Of a stretch of DNA of 64,000 nt, positions 25,434 through 32,846 are shown piece by piece. The notes beneath the pieces are model-generated. The model searched no databases and had not been told where the DNA came from. It worked only from the letters and a program-made list of their open reading frames with translations. The first letter of the stretch is position 1. Each line of letters begins with the position of its first letter. The position numbers and the translations under genes are program-made. Origin of the DNA: Elioraea sp. (lineage in GTDB: Bacteria; Pseudomonadota; Alphaproteobacteria; Acetobacterales; Acetobacteraceae); contig NZ_JALHPR010000021.1 of the NCBI RefSeq assembly GCF_022842375.1, forward strand, positions 1-64,000, in the 5' to 3' direction.

Positions 25434-27450
25434 CGCGTGTCTCCCGCGTGAGGATGAGGTTGTCGGCAGCGTCGCGCTCCGCCCGCCAGGCGTCGGGAAG
25501 CAGCAGCGTCGAGGTTGAATCGTCAAGCAGCGCGGGGCCCGTGACGCTGCGGCCAGGCACGAGCGAGCCGCGCGAGAGGAGCGTTCCCTGCCGCCAGGCG
25601 CGGTCGGTGTAGAGCTCGATCGCGCGGTCCTCTCCCGCAGTACCCGATGGTTCGGAAAGCCGTGGGGCATCCTCCTGCGGCGCGATCAGGCCGAGGCGGA
25701 ACGAGACGATCTCGACCGGGCGATCCGATGCGGCGCCAAAATGGTACACCTTCTGGTGCGCCGCGCCGAACCGCGCGCGGAGATCGGCCGCCGTGAGGGT
25801 CGCGAGGCTGTCGAGCGGCAGCGGCACCGGCACCTCGAAGGCCTGGCCCACGAACCGCATGTCGGCGGTGAATTCGAGCGCGAGCTCACCGTCGAGGCCG
25901 AGGGAGCGGGCGCGGGCAACAGCACGTTCGCGCATCGCGTCGAAGGTCTCGCGCACGACCGCAGGTGCCGTGTCGTCCACCGCCGCGCGCAGCGTGCGGC
26001 TGTCGAACTGCGAGAAATCCGACGCGAGCAGCCCGTAGGCCGAGATGATGCCGGCCGAGGGCGGCACGACGATGGTGCGGATACCGAGATCGCGCGCCAC
26101 GTCCGCCGCGTGCAGCGGCCCGGCCCCGCCATAGGGAACGAGAACGTAGTCGCGCGGATCATGCCCACGCTCCGTCGAGATGAGCTGGATCGCGCGCACG
26201 ATGTTGGCGGTCGCGACCCTGACGGCAGCGTCGGCGGCCTCCTCGATGCTCATGCCGAAGCGTTCCGCGATCGGGGCGAGGGCGGTGCGCGCGGCGTCCG
26301 CATCGATCCGCATCCGCCCGCCGAGGAAGGCATCAGCCCGCATCGTTCGCCGCACCACGTGCGCATCCGTGATGGTCGGCACGGTGCCGCCGCGGCCGTA
26401 GCAGGCAGGGCCCGGATCGGCGCCGGCGGAGTGCGGCCCGACGCGAAGCATGCCGCCCTCGTCCACCCAGATGATCGAGCCGCCGCCCGCCCCCACCGTG
26501 TTGATATCGACGACCGGGATGCGCACCGGCAGGCCATCGATCATGAATTCATTGGTCAGCTGGGGCCGACCGTCAGCGACGACGCAGACATCGGTCGATG
26601 TGCCGCCGATGTCGAGGGTGATCAGGTTGCCGTAGCCCGATCGCGCCACCTGGCGCGCCGCACCCGTGACGCCAGCGGCAGGACCGGAGAGAAGTGCCGT
26701 GACGGCGTTCTCGCGCATCGCCTCGCCCGGCACGCGCCCGCCATTCGATTGCATCACGCTGAACCGCCCGGCGAAGCCGTGCTCCTTCAGCCGCTCGGCG
26801 AAGCGGGCGATGTAGCCGTCCATCACCGGCTGGACGTAGGCCGACAGCGTCACGGTCGAGGCACGCTCGAACTCGCGGAACTCGCGGGTGACATCCGACG
26901 AGACCGTGACGTGCACGCCAGGCAGGTGCGCGCGGATCAGTGCCTTCAGCGCCTGCTCATGCGCGGGGTTTACGTAGGCGTTGAGCAGGCAGATCGCGAT
27001 GGCACGATAGCCCCCGGCGGCGAGCGCGGGAACGAGGTCACGCTCCGCCGCGGCGAGGTCGAGGGCTGTGAGAACGCTGCCGTCGGCGAGGATGCGCCCG
27101 CTCACCTCGAAACTCGAACGCCGATCCACGACTGCCGGTGGCTGGTGGTACGCCAGGTCGTAAATGCGCGACCGGCCGTGGCGCTGCAATGCGAGGATGT
27201 CGCGGAAGCCAGCGGTGGTGACGAAGGCGGTGGGAAACCCCTTCCGTTCCAGAACCGCATTGGTCGCGACAGTCGAGCCGTGCGCGAGCTCGGTGATCGA
27301 GGGGATGGGGATGCCGCTTTCGGCGAGTGCGTTGAACGCGCCGATATCGGGGCTTTTCGGCGTCGACGGCACTTTCAGCACCGTCACGCGCCCATCCGCG
27401 ATCGCCACCAGGTCCGTGAACGTGCCGCCAACCTCGATCCCGACGCGCAT
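25426..27450 (-). CDS. hyuA: hydantoinase A/oxoprolinase family protein (pair 2), first gene of operon
   Basis: 674 aa HyuA paralogue starting MRVGIEVGGTFTDLVAI (phosphate-binding loop at residues 4-12). It has ELAHGSTVATNAVLERKGFPTAFVTTAGFRDILALQRHGR, NLITLDIGGTSTDVCVVADGRP, the glycine-rich GAGGGSIIWVDEGGMLRVGPHSAGADPGPACYGRGG, and a C-terminal ADMRFVGQAFEVPVPL. It is the promoter-proximal gene of the minus-strand operon that extends to 14888. The AT-rich operator-like repeat at 27497-27520 lies 47 bases upstream of its ATG at 27450. Confidence 0.92.
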   Translation of the reverse strand: MRVGIEVGGTFTDLVAIADGRVTVLKVPSTPKSPDIGAFNALAESGIPIPSITELAHGSTVATNAVLERKGFPTAFVTTAGFRDILALQRHGRSRIYDLAYHQPPAVVDRRSSFEVSGRILADGSVLTALDLAAAERDLVPALAAGGYRAIAICLLNAYVNPAHEQALKALIRAHLPGVHVTVSSDVTREFREFERASTVTLSAYVQPVMDGYIARFAERLKEHGFAGRFSVMQSNGGRVPGEAMRENAVTALLSGPAAGVTGAARQVARSGYGNLITLDIGGTSTDVCVVADGRPQLTNEFMIDGLPVRIPVVDINTVGAGGGSIIWVDEGGMLRVGPHSAGADPGPACYGRGGTVPTITDAHVVRRTMRADAFLGGRMRIDADAARTALAPIAERFGMSIEEAADAAVRVATANIVRAIQLISTERGHDPRDYVLVPYGGAGPLHAADVARDLGIRTIVVPPSAGIISAYGLLASDFSQFDSRTLRAAVDDTAPAVVRETFDAMRERAVARARSLGLDGELALEFTADMRFVGQAFEVPVPLPLDSLATLTAADLRARFGAAHQKVYHFGAASDRPVEIVSFRLGLIAPQEDAPRLSEPSGTAGEDRAIELYTDRAWRQGTLLSRGSLVPGRSVTGPALLDDSTSTLLLPDAWRAERDAADNLILTRETRDA

Positions 27451-27496
27451 GCTGTCTCCGCCATCCCCGCTGCTTCACGGGAGCTTACAAGCCGCG

Positions 27497-27520
27497 TGAA
27501 AATGTTCCATCATTTTTTCG
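27497..27520. promoter_or_regulatory. operator-like inverted repeat upstream of hyuA (copy 2)
   Basis: TGAAAA (27497-27502), a 12-base spacer, then TTTTCG (27515-27520). This matches the 13659-13682 repeat in both arms (one mismatch) and in spacing. It sits in the only markedly AT-rich patch of this divergent region, between the hydantoinase operon on the minus strand and the EamA/flavoprotein genes on the plus strand, so it may control both. Confidence 0.6.
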
Positions 27521-27590
27521 CCGCCGTTCTGGCGGCCGCTGGAGGATGCAGGTGTCGCGAGCAGCGGAGAAAGGCGGGGGGATCGGCGCG

Positions 27591-28451
27591 ATGCCTGCCG
27601 CCAACCTTGCGTTCGTCGTGTTCGCCTGGGGCGGCAACTACACCTGGGTGAAGCTTGGCCTCGACGACATGGGGCCGTGGAGCTTCAACGCCGCGCGTTA
27701 CGGGCTCGCAGCGATCGCCCTCGGCCTCTGGCTCGCGCTTCGCCGTGGGCCGGCAGCGCTGTTGCCGGTGAGGGGCGAGCGTGCGGCCATCGCCGTCACC
27801 GGGCTGCTTCAGGTCGGCGTGATGACGGCGTGCAGCACGCTCTCCCTCACCCGTGTCGAGGCGAGCCGGACGGTTCTGATCGCCTACACGATGCCGGTGT
27901 GGAGCATGCTGTTCGGCGCGGCCATTGCGGGGGAGCGTGCTGGCCGCCCGGCGCTGCTGCCTGCCGTGCTTGGGCTTGCGGGGCTTGCGGTGCTGTTCTC
28001 ACCCTGGGCGATGGATTGGACGACGCGGGCCGCCCTGGAAGGCTCCGCCCTCGCACTGGTCGGCACCTGGGCGTGGGCTGCCGGCGCGCTGCTTTACCGC
28101 CGCCGCGTCTGGCGGAGCGGGATGTGGAGCCAGGTCTCCGGCCAGCTCGGCCCCTCCGCGATCGTGATGGTGGTGCTTGCGGCGCTCCTCGAGACGCGCA
28201 CCACCGCGCCGACCGCGCAGCTTGCCGCGATCCTCGCCTGGAACGCGCTGGTGCCGACCATCCTCGGCTTCCGTGCCTGGGCCAATGCGCTCGAGCGCCT
28301 GCCAGTGTCGACCGCAAGCCAGGTTCTCCTGCTCTCGCCCGTGCTCGGCGTCGCACTCAGCGCCGCGGTGCTGGGCGAGCCGATCACGCTAGCCCTTCTG
28401 CTCGCTGCCTTGCTGACGCTCGCGGGCTCGCTGCTCGCGCTTCGCAACTGA
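27591..28451 (+). CDS. EamA/DMT family permease
   Basis: 286 aa drug/metabolite transporter with ten predicted membrane segments arranged as two EamA repeats. The first starts LAFVVFAWGGNYTWVKLGLDDMGPWSFNAARYGLAAIALGL. The second half contains GTWAWAAGALLYRRRVW and ends with VLLLSPVLGVALSAAVLGEPITLALLLAALLTLAGSLLALRN. The ATG at 27591 has a purine-rich GGCGGGGGG nine bases upstream. The ATG at 27546 would add 15 residues and has GGAGG directly touching it, which is poor spacing. It may export or import a metabolite of the adjacent pathway; direction and ligand are unknown. It is followed at 21 bases by the flavoprotein gene. Confidence 0.88.
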   Translation: MPAANLAFVVFAWGGNYTWVKLGLDDMGPWSFNAARYGLAAIALGLWLALRRGPAALLPVRGERAAIAVTGLLQVGVMTACSTLSLTRVEASRTVLIAYTMPVWSMLFGAAIAGERAGRPALLPAVLGLAGLAVLFSPWAMDWTTRAALEGSALALVGTWAWAAGALLYRRRVWRSGMWSQVSGQLGPSAIVMVVLAALLETRTTAPTAQLAAILAWNALVPTILGFRAWANALERLPVSTASQVLLLSPVLGVALSAAVLGEPITLALLLAALLTLAGSLLALRN

Positions 28452-28472
28452 CCGGATCTGAGAGGACGTCCG

Positions 28473-29762
28473 ATGCCAGACCCCTTTCCACTTGCCCCGT
28501 CGCTGTGGGCCGCGACGGCACCGCCGCCGCCGGAGACAGTGCCGCTCACCGCCGACGTCGAGGCCGATGCCTGCATCATCGGCGGCGGTTATACCGGCCT
28601 CTCGGCGGCGCTGCATCTCGCCGAACGGGGCAAGCGAGCCGTCGTGCTCGAGGCGCGCGAGATCGGCTTCGGCGGGTCGGGCCGGAATGGCGGGCAGGTG
28701 ATCCCCGGCATCAAGGAGGACCCTGACGCGATCGAGGCACGCTATGGCCGCGAGGCTGGCCGCGCTCTCGCCGCCTTCGTCGGCGGCACGGCCGATCGTG
28801 TGTTCGATCTGATCACGAAACACGGGATGGACGTGCCGCATCGCCGCAGCGGCTGGATCCAGGGCGCGCACACCGAGGCGATGGTCGAGACGGTGCGACG
28901 CAGGGCTGGGGAGTGGGAAGCGCGCGGCGCCGATGTCGCGGTGCTCGACCGAGCGGCGATGGTCGACCACCTCGGCTCGGAGAAGTACCTCGGCGGCTGG
29001 CTCGATCGCCGCGCGGGAGCCGTGCAGCCGCTCGCCTATGTGCGGGGCCTCGCGCGTGCCGCCATTGCCGCAGGGGCTGCCGTGCACACCGACAGCCCCG
29101 TGTCGGAAATCACGCGGGCGGGGACCGCCTGGCGCATCACGTCCCGCACGGGTGGGCGCGTCACGGCACCCACGGTGATGGTCGCCACCGGCGGCTATCC
29201 GGGTGGCCTGGTGCCGGGCCTGCGCCAGACCGCGGTGTTCCCGAACACGTTCCAGATCGCGACCGAACCGCTGTCGGACAATCTCCGCAAGTCCATCCTG
29301 CCTTATGGGCAGGTGACGTCGGATACGCGGAAGCTGCTGCTCTACTTCAGGCTCGATCATGAGGGGCGGTTCCTGATGGGCGGCCGCGGCCCCTATCGCG
29401 AGCCCACGGGGCCTGGCGACTGGGCACATCTCGAGCGCGTCGTCGGCAAGCTCTATCCGCAACTCGCCGGAACGCCGATCGCCTATCGCTGGTGCGGCCG
29501 CGTCTCGGTCACGCGCGACTTCCTGCCGCATGTGCATGAGCCCGAGCCGGGGCTGCTCGCGCTGATTGGTTGCATGGGCCGCGGCATCGGGCTGCAGACG
29601 GCGATGGGAGCTGCGGTCGCGGAGGCGATCGCCTCAGGCAACCGCGCGGCGATCCCCTTCCCGGTAACGCCGATCCGCAGGCTGCCGCTGCATGCGCTGC
29701 ATGAGCTCTATGTCGCGGCGATCATCGCCTGGTACCGGATGACCGATGCTGGTGTGAAATGA
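28473..29762 (+). CDS. FAD-dependent amine oxidoreductase, PuuB/OrdL-like
   Basis: 429 aa DAO-fold flavoprotein. The FAD motif is GGGYTG at residues 37-42 with the ribose-binding Glu60. GFGGSGRNGGQVIPGIKEDP (about residues 65-84) is the signature of gamma-glutamylputrescine oxidase-like enzymes, which oxidise primary or secondary amines or N-methyl amino acids. The C-terminal FAD segment IGCMGRGIGLQTAMGAAVAEAI is intact. It is 21 bases downstream of the EamA gene and convergent (seven bases) with the SDR gene. It probably belongs to the same amine/ureide catabolic locus; the substrate is not determined. Confidence 0.88.
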   Translation: MPDPFPLAPSLWAATAPPPPETVPLTADVEADACIIGGGYTGLSAALHLAERGKRAVVLEAREIGFGGSGRNGGQVIPGIKEDPDAIEARYGREAGRALAAFVGGTADRVFDLITKHGMDVPHRRSGWIQGAHTEAMVETVRRRAGEWEARGADVAVLDRAAMVDHLGSEKYLGGWLDRRAGAVQPLAYVRGLARAAIAAGAAVHTDSPVSEITRAGTAWRITSRTGGRVTAPTVMVATGGYPGGLVPGLRQTAVFPNTFQIATEPLSDNLRKSILPYGQVTSDTRKLLLYFRLDHEGRFLMGGRGPYREPTGPGDWAHLERVVGKLYPQLAGTPIAYRWCGRVSVTRDFLPHVHEPEPGLLALIGCMGRGIGLQTAMGAAVAEAIASGNRAAIPFPVTPIRRLPLHALHELYVAAIIAWYRMTDAGVK

Positions 29763-29769
29763 TGCGTAA

Positions 29770-30534
29770 TCAGAACACCGTCCATCCCCCATCGACGACG
29801 AGCACCTGGCCAATGATGTAGCGCCCGGCATCGGAGACGAGCAGCAGGATCGGCCCGACCATGTCATCCGGCACGCCCATGCGGCCGGCAGGGATGTGGG
29901 CAAGCGCGCGCTCGATCCGCCCCGGCACGTCATGCATCGAGGCGATGAAGGGCGTGTCGGATAGGCCAGGGGCGATCGCATTCACGCGCACGCCATGGGG
30001 GATCCAGTCACGCGCGAGCGATTTCGACAGCTGGATCACCGCTGCCTTGCTCGCGCAGTAGGCTGGCCTGCCCTCGAGCGGGATGATGCCGCCCTGCGAG
30101 GCGACGTTGACGATCGCCCCGCCACCTGCCGCGATCATGTGGCGCCCGAACGCCTGGTTCCAGAAGAAGATGCTGCGGACGTTCACGCCCATCATCGCAT
30201 CGAATTCCTCGGGCGTCGTCTCGAGCGCATCCTTCCTCAGCGCCACGCCTGCGGAACACAGCAGGATGTCGACGCGGCCCGACGCCGTGGTGCGCGCTAC
30301 CACCTCGTCACGGAAGCCCAGATCGGCGACATCGCCAACGAAGCTCTCGGAACCGATCGCGGCGGCGAGAGAGGCGAGGCCCGCGGCGTCACGATCGATG
30401 GCGGCGATCCGCGCGCCGCAGGCAGCCATCGCGATGGCCATCGCGCGGCCAAGCCCGCTCGCAGCACCGGTAACGACGGCGGTGCGGCCTGTGAGGTCGA
30501 AGGCGCCGGCGCCCTTCTCGGCGAGCGTTGCCAT
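29770..30534 (-). CDS. SDR family NAD(P)-dependent oxidoreductase
   Basis: 254 aa classical short-chain dehydrogenase. The cofactor motif TGAASGLG is at residues 22-29, followed by an acidic IDRDAAG stretch (residues 45-51, suggesting NAD preference) and NVNVRS-like spacing. The catalytic Ser in NVASQGG and YCASK (Tyr/Lys) are present. The C-terminus GRMGVPDDMVGPILLLVSDAGRYIIGQVLVVDGGWTVF is typical of the FabG-like group. ATG 30534 begins just before the homology. Substrate unknown; it may oxidise an alcohol or hydroxy acid of the pathway. Confidence 0.92.
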   Translation of the reverse strand: MATLAEKGAGAFDLTGRTAVVTGAASGLGRAMAIAMAACGARIAAIDRDAAGLASLAAAIGSESFVGDVADLGFRDEVVARTTASGRVDILLCSAGVALRKDALETTPEEFDAMMGVNVRSIFFWNQAFGRHMIAAGGGAIVNVASQGGIIPLEGRPAYCASKAAVIQLSKSLARDWIPHGVRVNAIAPGLSDTPFIASMHDVPGRIERALAHIPAGRMGVPDDMVGPILLLVSDAGRYIIGQVLVVDGGWTVF

Positions 30535-30557
30535 GCTGCGTGTCCCTGGTGTGTGTG

Positions 30558-31529
30558 TCAGTGGGCCTTGGTGCCGCGCACGCGCGCGAGCAACGGCAGG
30601 ATGACCGTCTGCACGATCGGAATGAGTGCCGCGCCGACCGCGAGGCCAACGACGCCCGCACCCGCCGCGGCGACGATCCACGTGACCACCCCGCCGAGGG
30701 CCGGCACGGCAGCGCCGGCGGCGTGCGCGATGGCATGGACCAGGTGCCCCGGCTGCGTCACGCCGTAGCCTTCGAGCCCGTGCAGGATGATGCCGCCACC
30801 GACCCAGATCATCGCCGCCGTGCCGACGATGCTGAGCGCGGTGAGGAAGTACGGCATTCCCTTCACGAGGCCGCGCCCAAGTGCCGCGATCGCCGCGGAC
30901 GGGCTCAGCGACATCGCGAGGCCGGCATCGTCCGCCTTCACGATCAGCGCCACCGCCCCGTACACGACGACGGTGATGCCGATGCCGACGGTGGCGAGGA
31001 TGGCGGCCTGCGAGGCGAGCGAGGCTTCCGGGATGGTCGCGAGGGCGATCGCCATGATCTCGGCCGAGAGGATGAAATCTGTGCCGATCGCCGCGCGCAC
31101 CTTGGCATCCTCCGCGGCCTGCGGATCTGGCGCCGCCACGCCGATCGCCGCCTCGTGGGCGTGCGCGGCGTGCGGGAACAGCACCTCCAGGACCTTCTCC
31201 GTCCCCTCATAGGAAAGATAGGCGCCGCCGAGCATGAGCAGCGGCGTGATCGCCCAGGGCGCGAACAGGCTGAGGGCAAGGGCCGCCGGCAGCAGGAAGA
31301 TCAGCTTGTTCTTCAGCGAGCCGATGGCGATGCGGCGGACGATCGGGATCTCGCGCGCCGCGGCGAAGCCGACGACGTAGCGTGGCGTGACGGCGGCATC
31401 GTCGATCACGACGCCGGCTGCCTTCGCACCGGCCTTCGTCGCCTGTGCGGCGACGTCATCGAGCGTCACCGCCGCCTTGCGGGCGATGAGCGCGATATCG
31501 TCGAGAAGCGCAATCAGGCCTGTACTCAC
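30558..31529 (-). CDS. DUF808 family membrane protein (YedI-like)
   Basis: 323 aa inner-membrane protein of the DUF808 family, function unknown. Family blocks are STGLIALLDDIALIARKAAVTLDDVAAQATKAGAKAAGVVIDDAAVTPRYVVGF, SLKNKLIFLLPAALALSLFAPW, LLMLGGAYLSYEGTEKVLEVLF, TDFILSAEIMAIALATIPE and GHLVHAIAHA. About six to seven membrane segments are visible. The start GTG at 31529 agrees with homologues. An ATG ten bases upstream is out of frame across a run of seven C; a C6 tract would make that ATG the in-frame start, so a homopolymer length error is possible. A decayed copy of its 5' end lies at 32700-32765. Confidence 0.88.
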   Translation of the reverse strand: MSTGLIALLDDIALIARKAAVTLDDVAAQATKAGAKAAGVVIDDAAVTPRYVVGFAAAREIPIVRRIAIGSLKNKLIFLLPAALALSLFAPWAITPLLMLGGAYLSYEGTEKVLEVLFPHAAHAHEAAIGVAAPDPQAAEDAKVRAAIGTDFILSAEIMAIALATIPEASLASQAAILATVGIGITVVVYGAVALIVKADDAGLAMSLSPSAAIAALGRGLVKGMPYFLTALSIVGTAAMIWVGGGIILHGLEGYGVTQPGHLVHAIAHAAGAAVPALGGVVTWIVAAAGAGVVGLAVGAALIPIVQTVILPLLARVRGTKAH

Positions 31530-31645
31530 GGGGGGGCATCCGGCAGGGGAGGGGAGGGGCAGCATAGACGGGTGCAACCGCGACGACGATGCCTCCCACC
31601 GACCCTCCCTGACGGGTCGCCAACTGCCAAAGCCAGGCGACGAGC

Positions 31646-32470
31646 CTAAGCGGCCAGGAGCGTTGGCAGTGTCGGGCCGTGGTCGAGCACGTCCATCGTC
31701 GCACTGCCGAACACGAGATTGTGCAGCGGCGCGTGCCGGACGGCTCCCATCACCATCATGTCGGCATCGGCCTCGCGCGCGACGTCCAGGATGGCGCGGG
31801 TCACGCCGCCGCGGCCGCGCTGCACTGGCCTGAACGAGGCATTGGCCCCGTGGCGTGCCAGAAGGTGGGCCAGCTCGACCCCCGACTGGCCCGGCCGGAA
31901 CTCCTTGTCGTCGGTCACGCTCACGATGGTGACCGTGTTCGCCCGCTTCACGAAGGGCAGCGCGCCGTGCACCGCGCGCACGGCTGCCGGGGTCGCGTCC
32001 CAGGCCACGATGATCCGCGAGGGATGCGCGCGCACGCCCCAGTTCTCCGGCACGAGCAGCAGGGGACGTCCCGACGAGAAGACGCCCCCCGACGCCACGA
32101 AGCGCCGACCGAGCTGAGCTCCCGACGCGAAGGACATGATGCCGACATCGCTGACGCGCATCTGGTCCGCGAAATTCTGTCCGACCCCGTAGGCAAAGCT
32201 GCTTCGGCCGCGAAGCTCGAGGCGCACGCCGCGCGCTTCGCACGCATGGCGGACCTGCTCCGCGACGGCATCCTCCTGCGCCGCGTGGTCGCCATCGGAT
32301 GGTTCGGCCTCGCCTGCCACCGCGTCCACCTGGGTTGCCGTTGTCGAGAAGACGAGGGCGGTCACGTGCGCGGCATGCGCCTCCGCGATCGCAAGCGGCA
32401 TCGCGAGGTGCGCGTCGATCCTCTCGCGTGCCTGCGGTTCCACATGCAACGCAATCGTCGTCAAGCCCAT
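31646..32470 (-). CDS. universal stress protein
   Basis: 274 aa, consistent with a double-domain UspA-like cytoplasmic protein. The N-terminal half begins LTTIALHVEPQARERIDAHLAMPLAIAEAHAAHVTALVF. The C-terminal half has RIIVAWDATPAAVRAVHGALPFV and the ATP-binding signature MGAVRHAPLHNLVFGSAT (G-x2-G-x9-G-S/T pattern). The first domain has a long insertion and LLLVPENWG. Start ATG 32470 (MGLTTIALHV). It lies between the DUF808 gene and the DUF808 relic; it may help stress or starvation survival, but nothing here shows a specific partner. Confidence 0.87.
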   Translation of the reverse strand: MGLTTIALHVEPQARERIDAHLAMPLAIAEAHAAHVTALVFSTTATQVDAVAGEAEPSDGDHAAQEDAVAEQVRHACEARGVRLELRGRSSFAYGVGQNFADQMRVSDVGIMSFASGAQLGRRFVASGGVFSSGRPLLLVPENWGVRAHPSRIIVAWDATPAAVRAVHGALPFVKRANTVTIVSVTDDKEFRPGQSGVELAHLLARHGANASFRPVQRGRGGVTRAILDVAREADADMMVMGAVRHAPLHNLVFGSATMDVLDHGPTLPTLLAA

Positions 32471-32846
32471 GGTGCATCCTCCCTGTCGTTCAATGCGGGC
32501 GTGACGCGTCTGCGGCGTTGGCGAACACCGCGTGGGCCACGCACGGTTCCTGTCGCGCGTCATCATCCCGGACATCGCGCGCATGGATGCTACCAACGAT
32601 GCCGCGCAGAAATCCACACCTCGCGGGGGGTTATTCGAACTGGGGCGTCGTCAACCGGGTTTCCCTGCGAGGCAGCGGATGCGCGCCGAGGCGAGACACG
32701 ACGATGTTGCGCCTGGTCGTCGCGCAGCGCGATCAGGCCTGTGCTCGCCCGGGCGGGTGGGCAGGGGTGTCCTGCCGGGGAAGAAGGAGAGTTTGGCCTG
32801 AATCGGGATGTTTTGCGCAGCCGTGCCGGTGGGATAACGTTCTAGG
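32471..32846. other. 376-base intergenic region with a DUF808 gene relic
   Basis: This separates the universal stress gene from the KAP NTPase gene. On the minus strand at about 32765-32700 the sequence matches the first 14 codons of the DUF808 gene (core ACAGGCCTGATCGCGCT, 17 of 19 bases, then the CGACGA match). It cannot encode protein for long and is therefore a truncated duplicate. No ATG with a strong ribosome site, RNA gene or terminator is recognised in the remainder. Confidence 0.5.
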
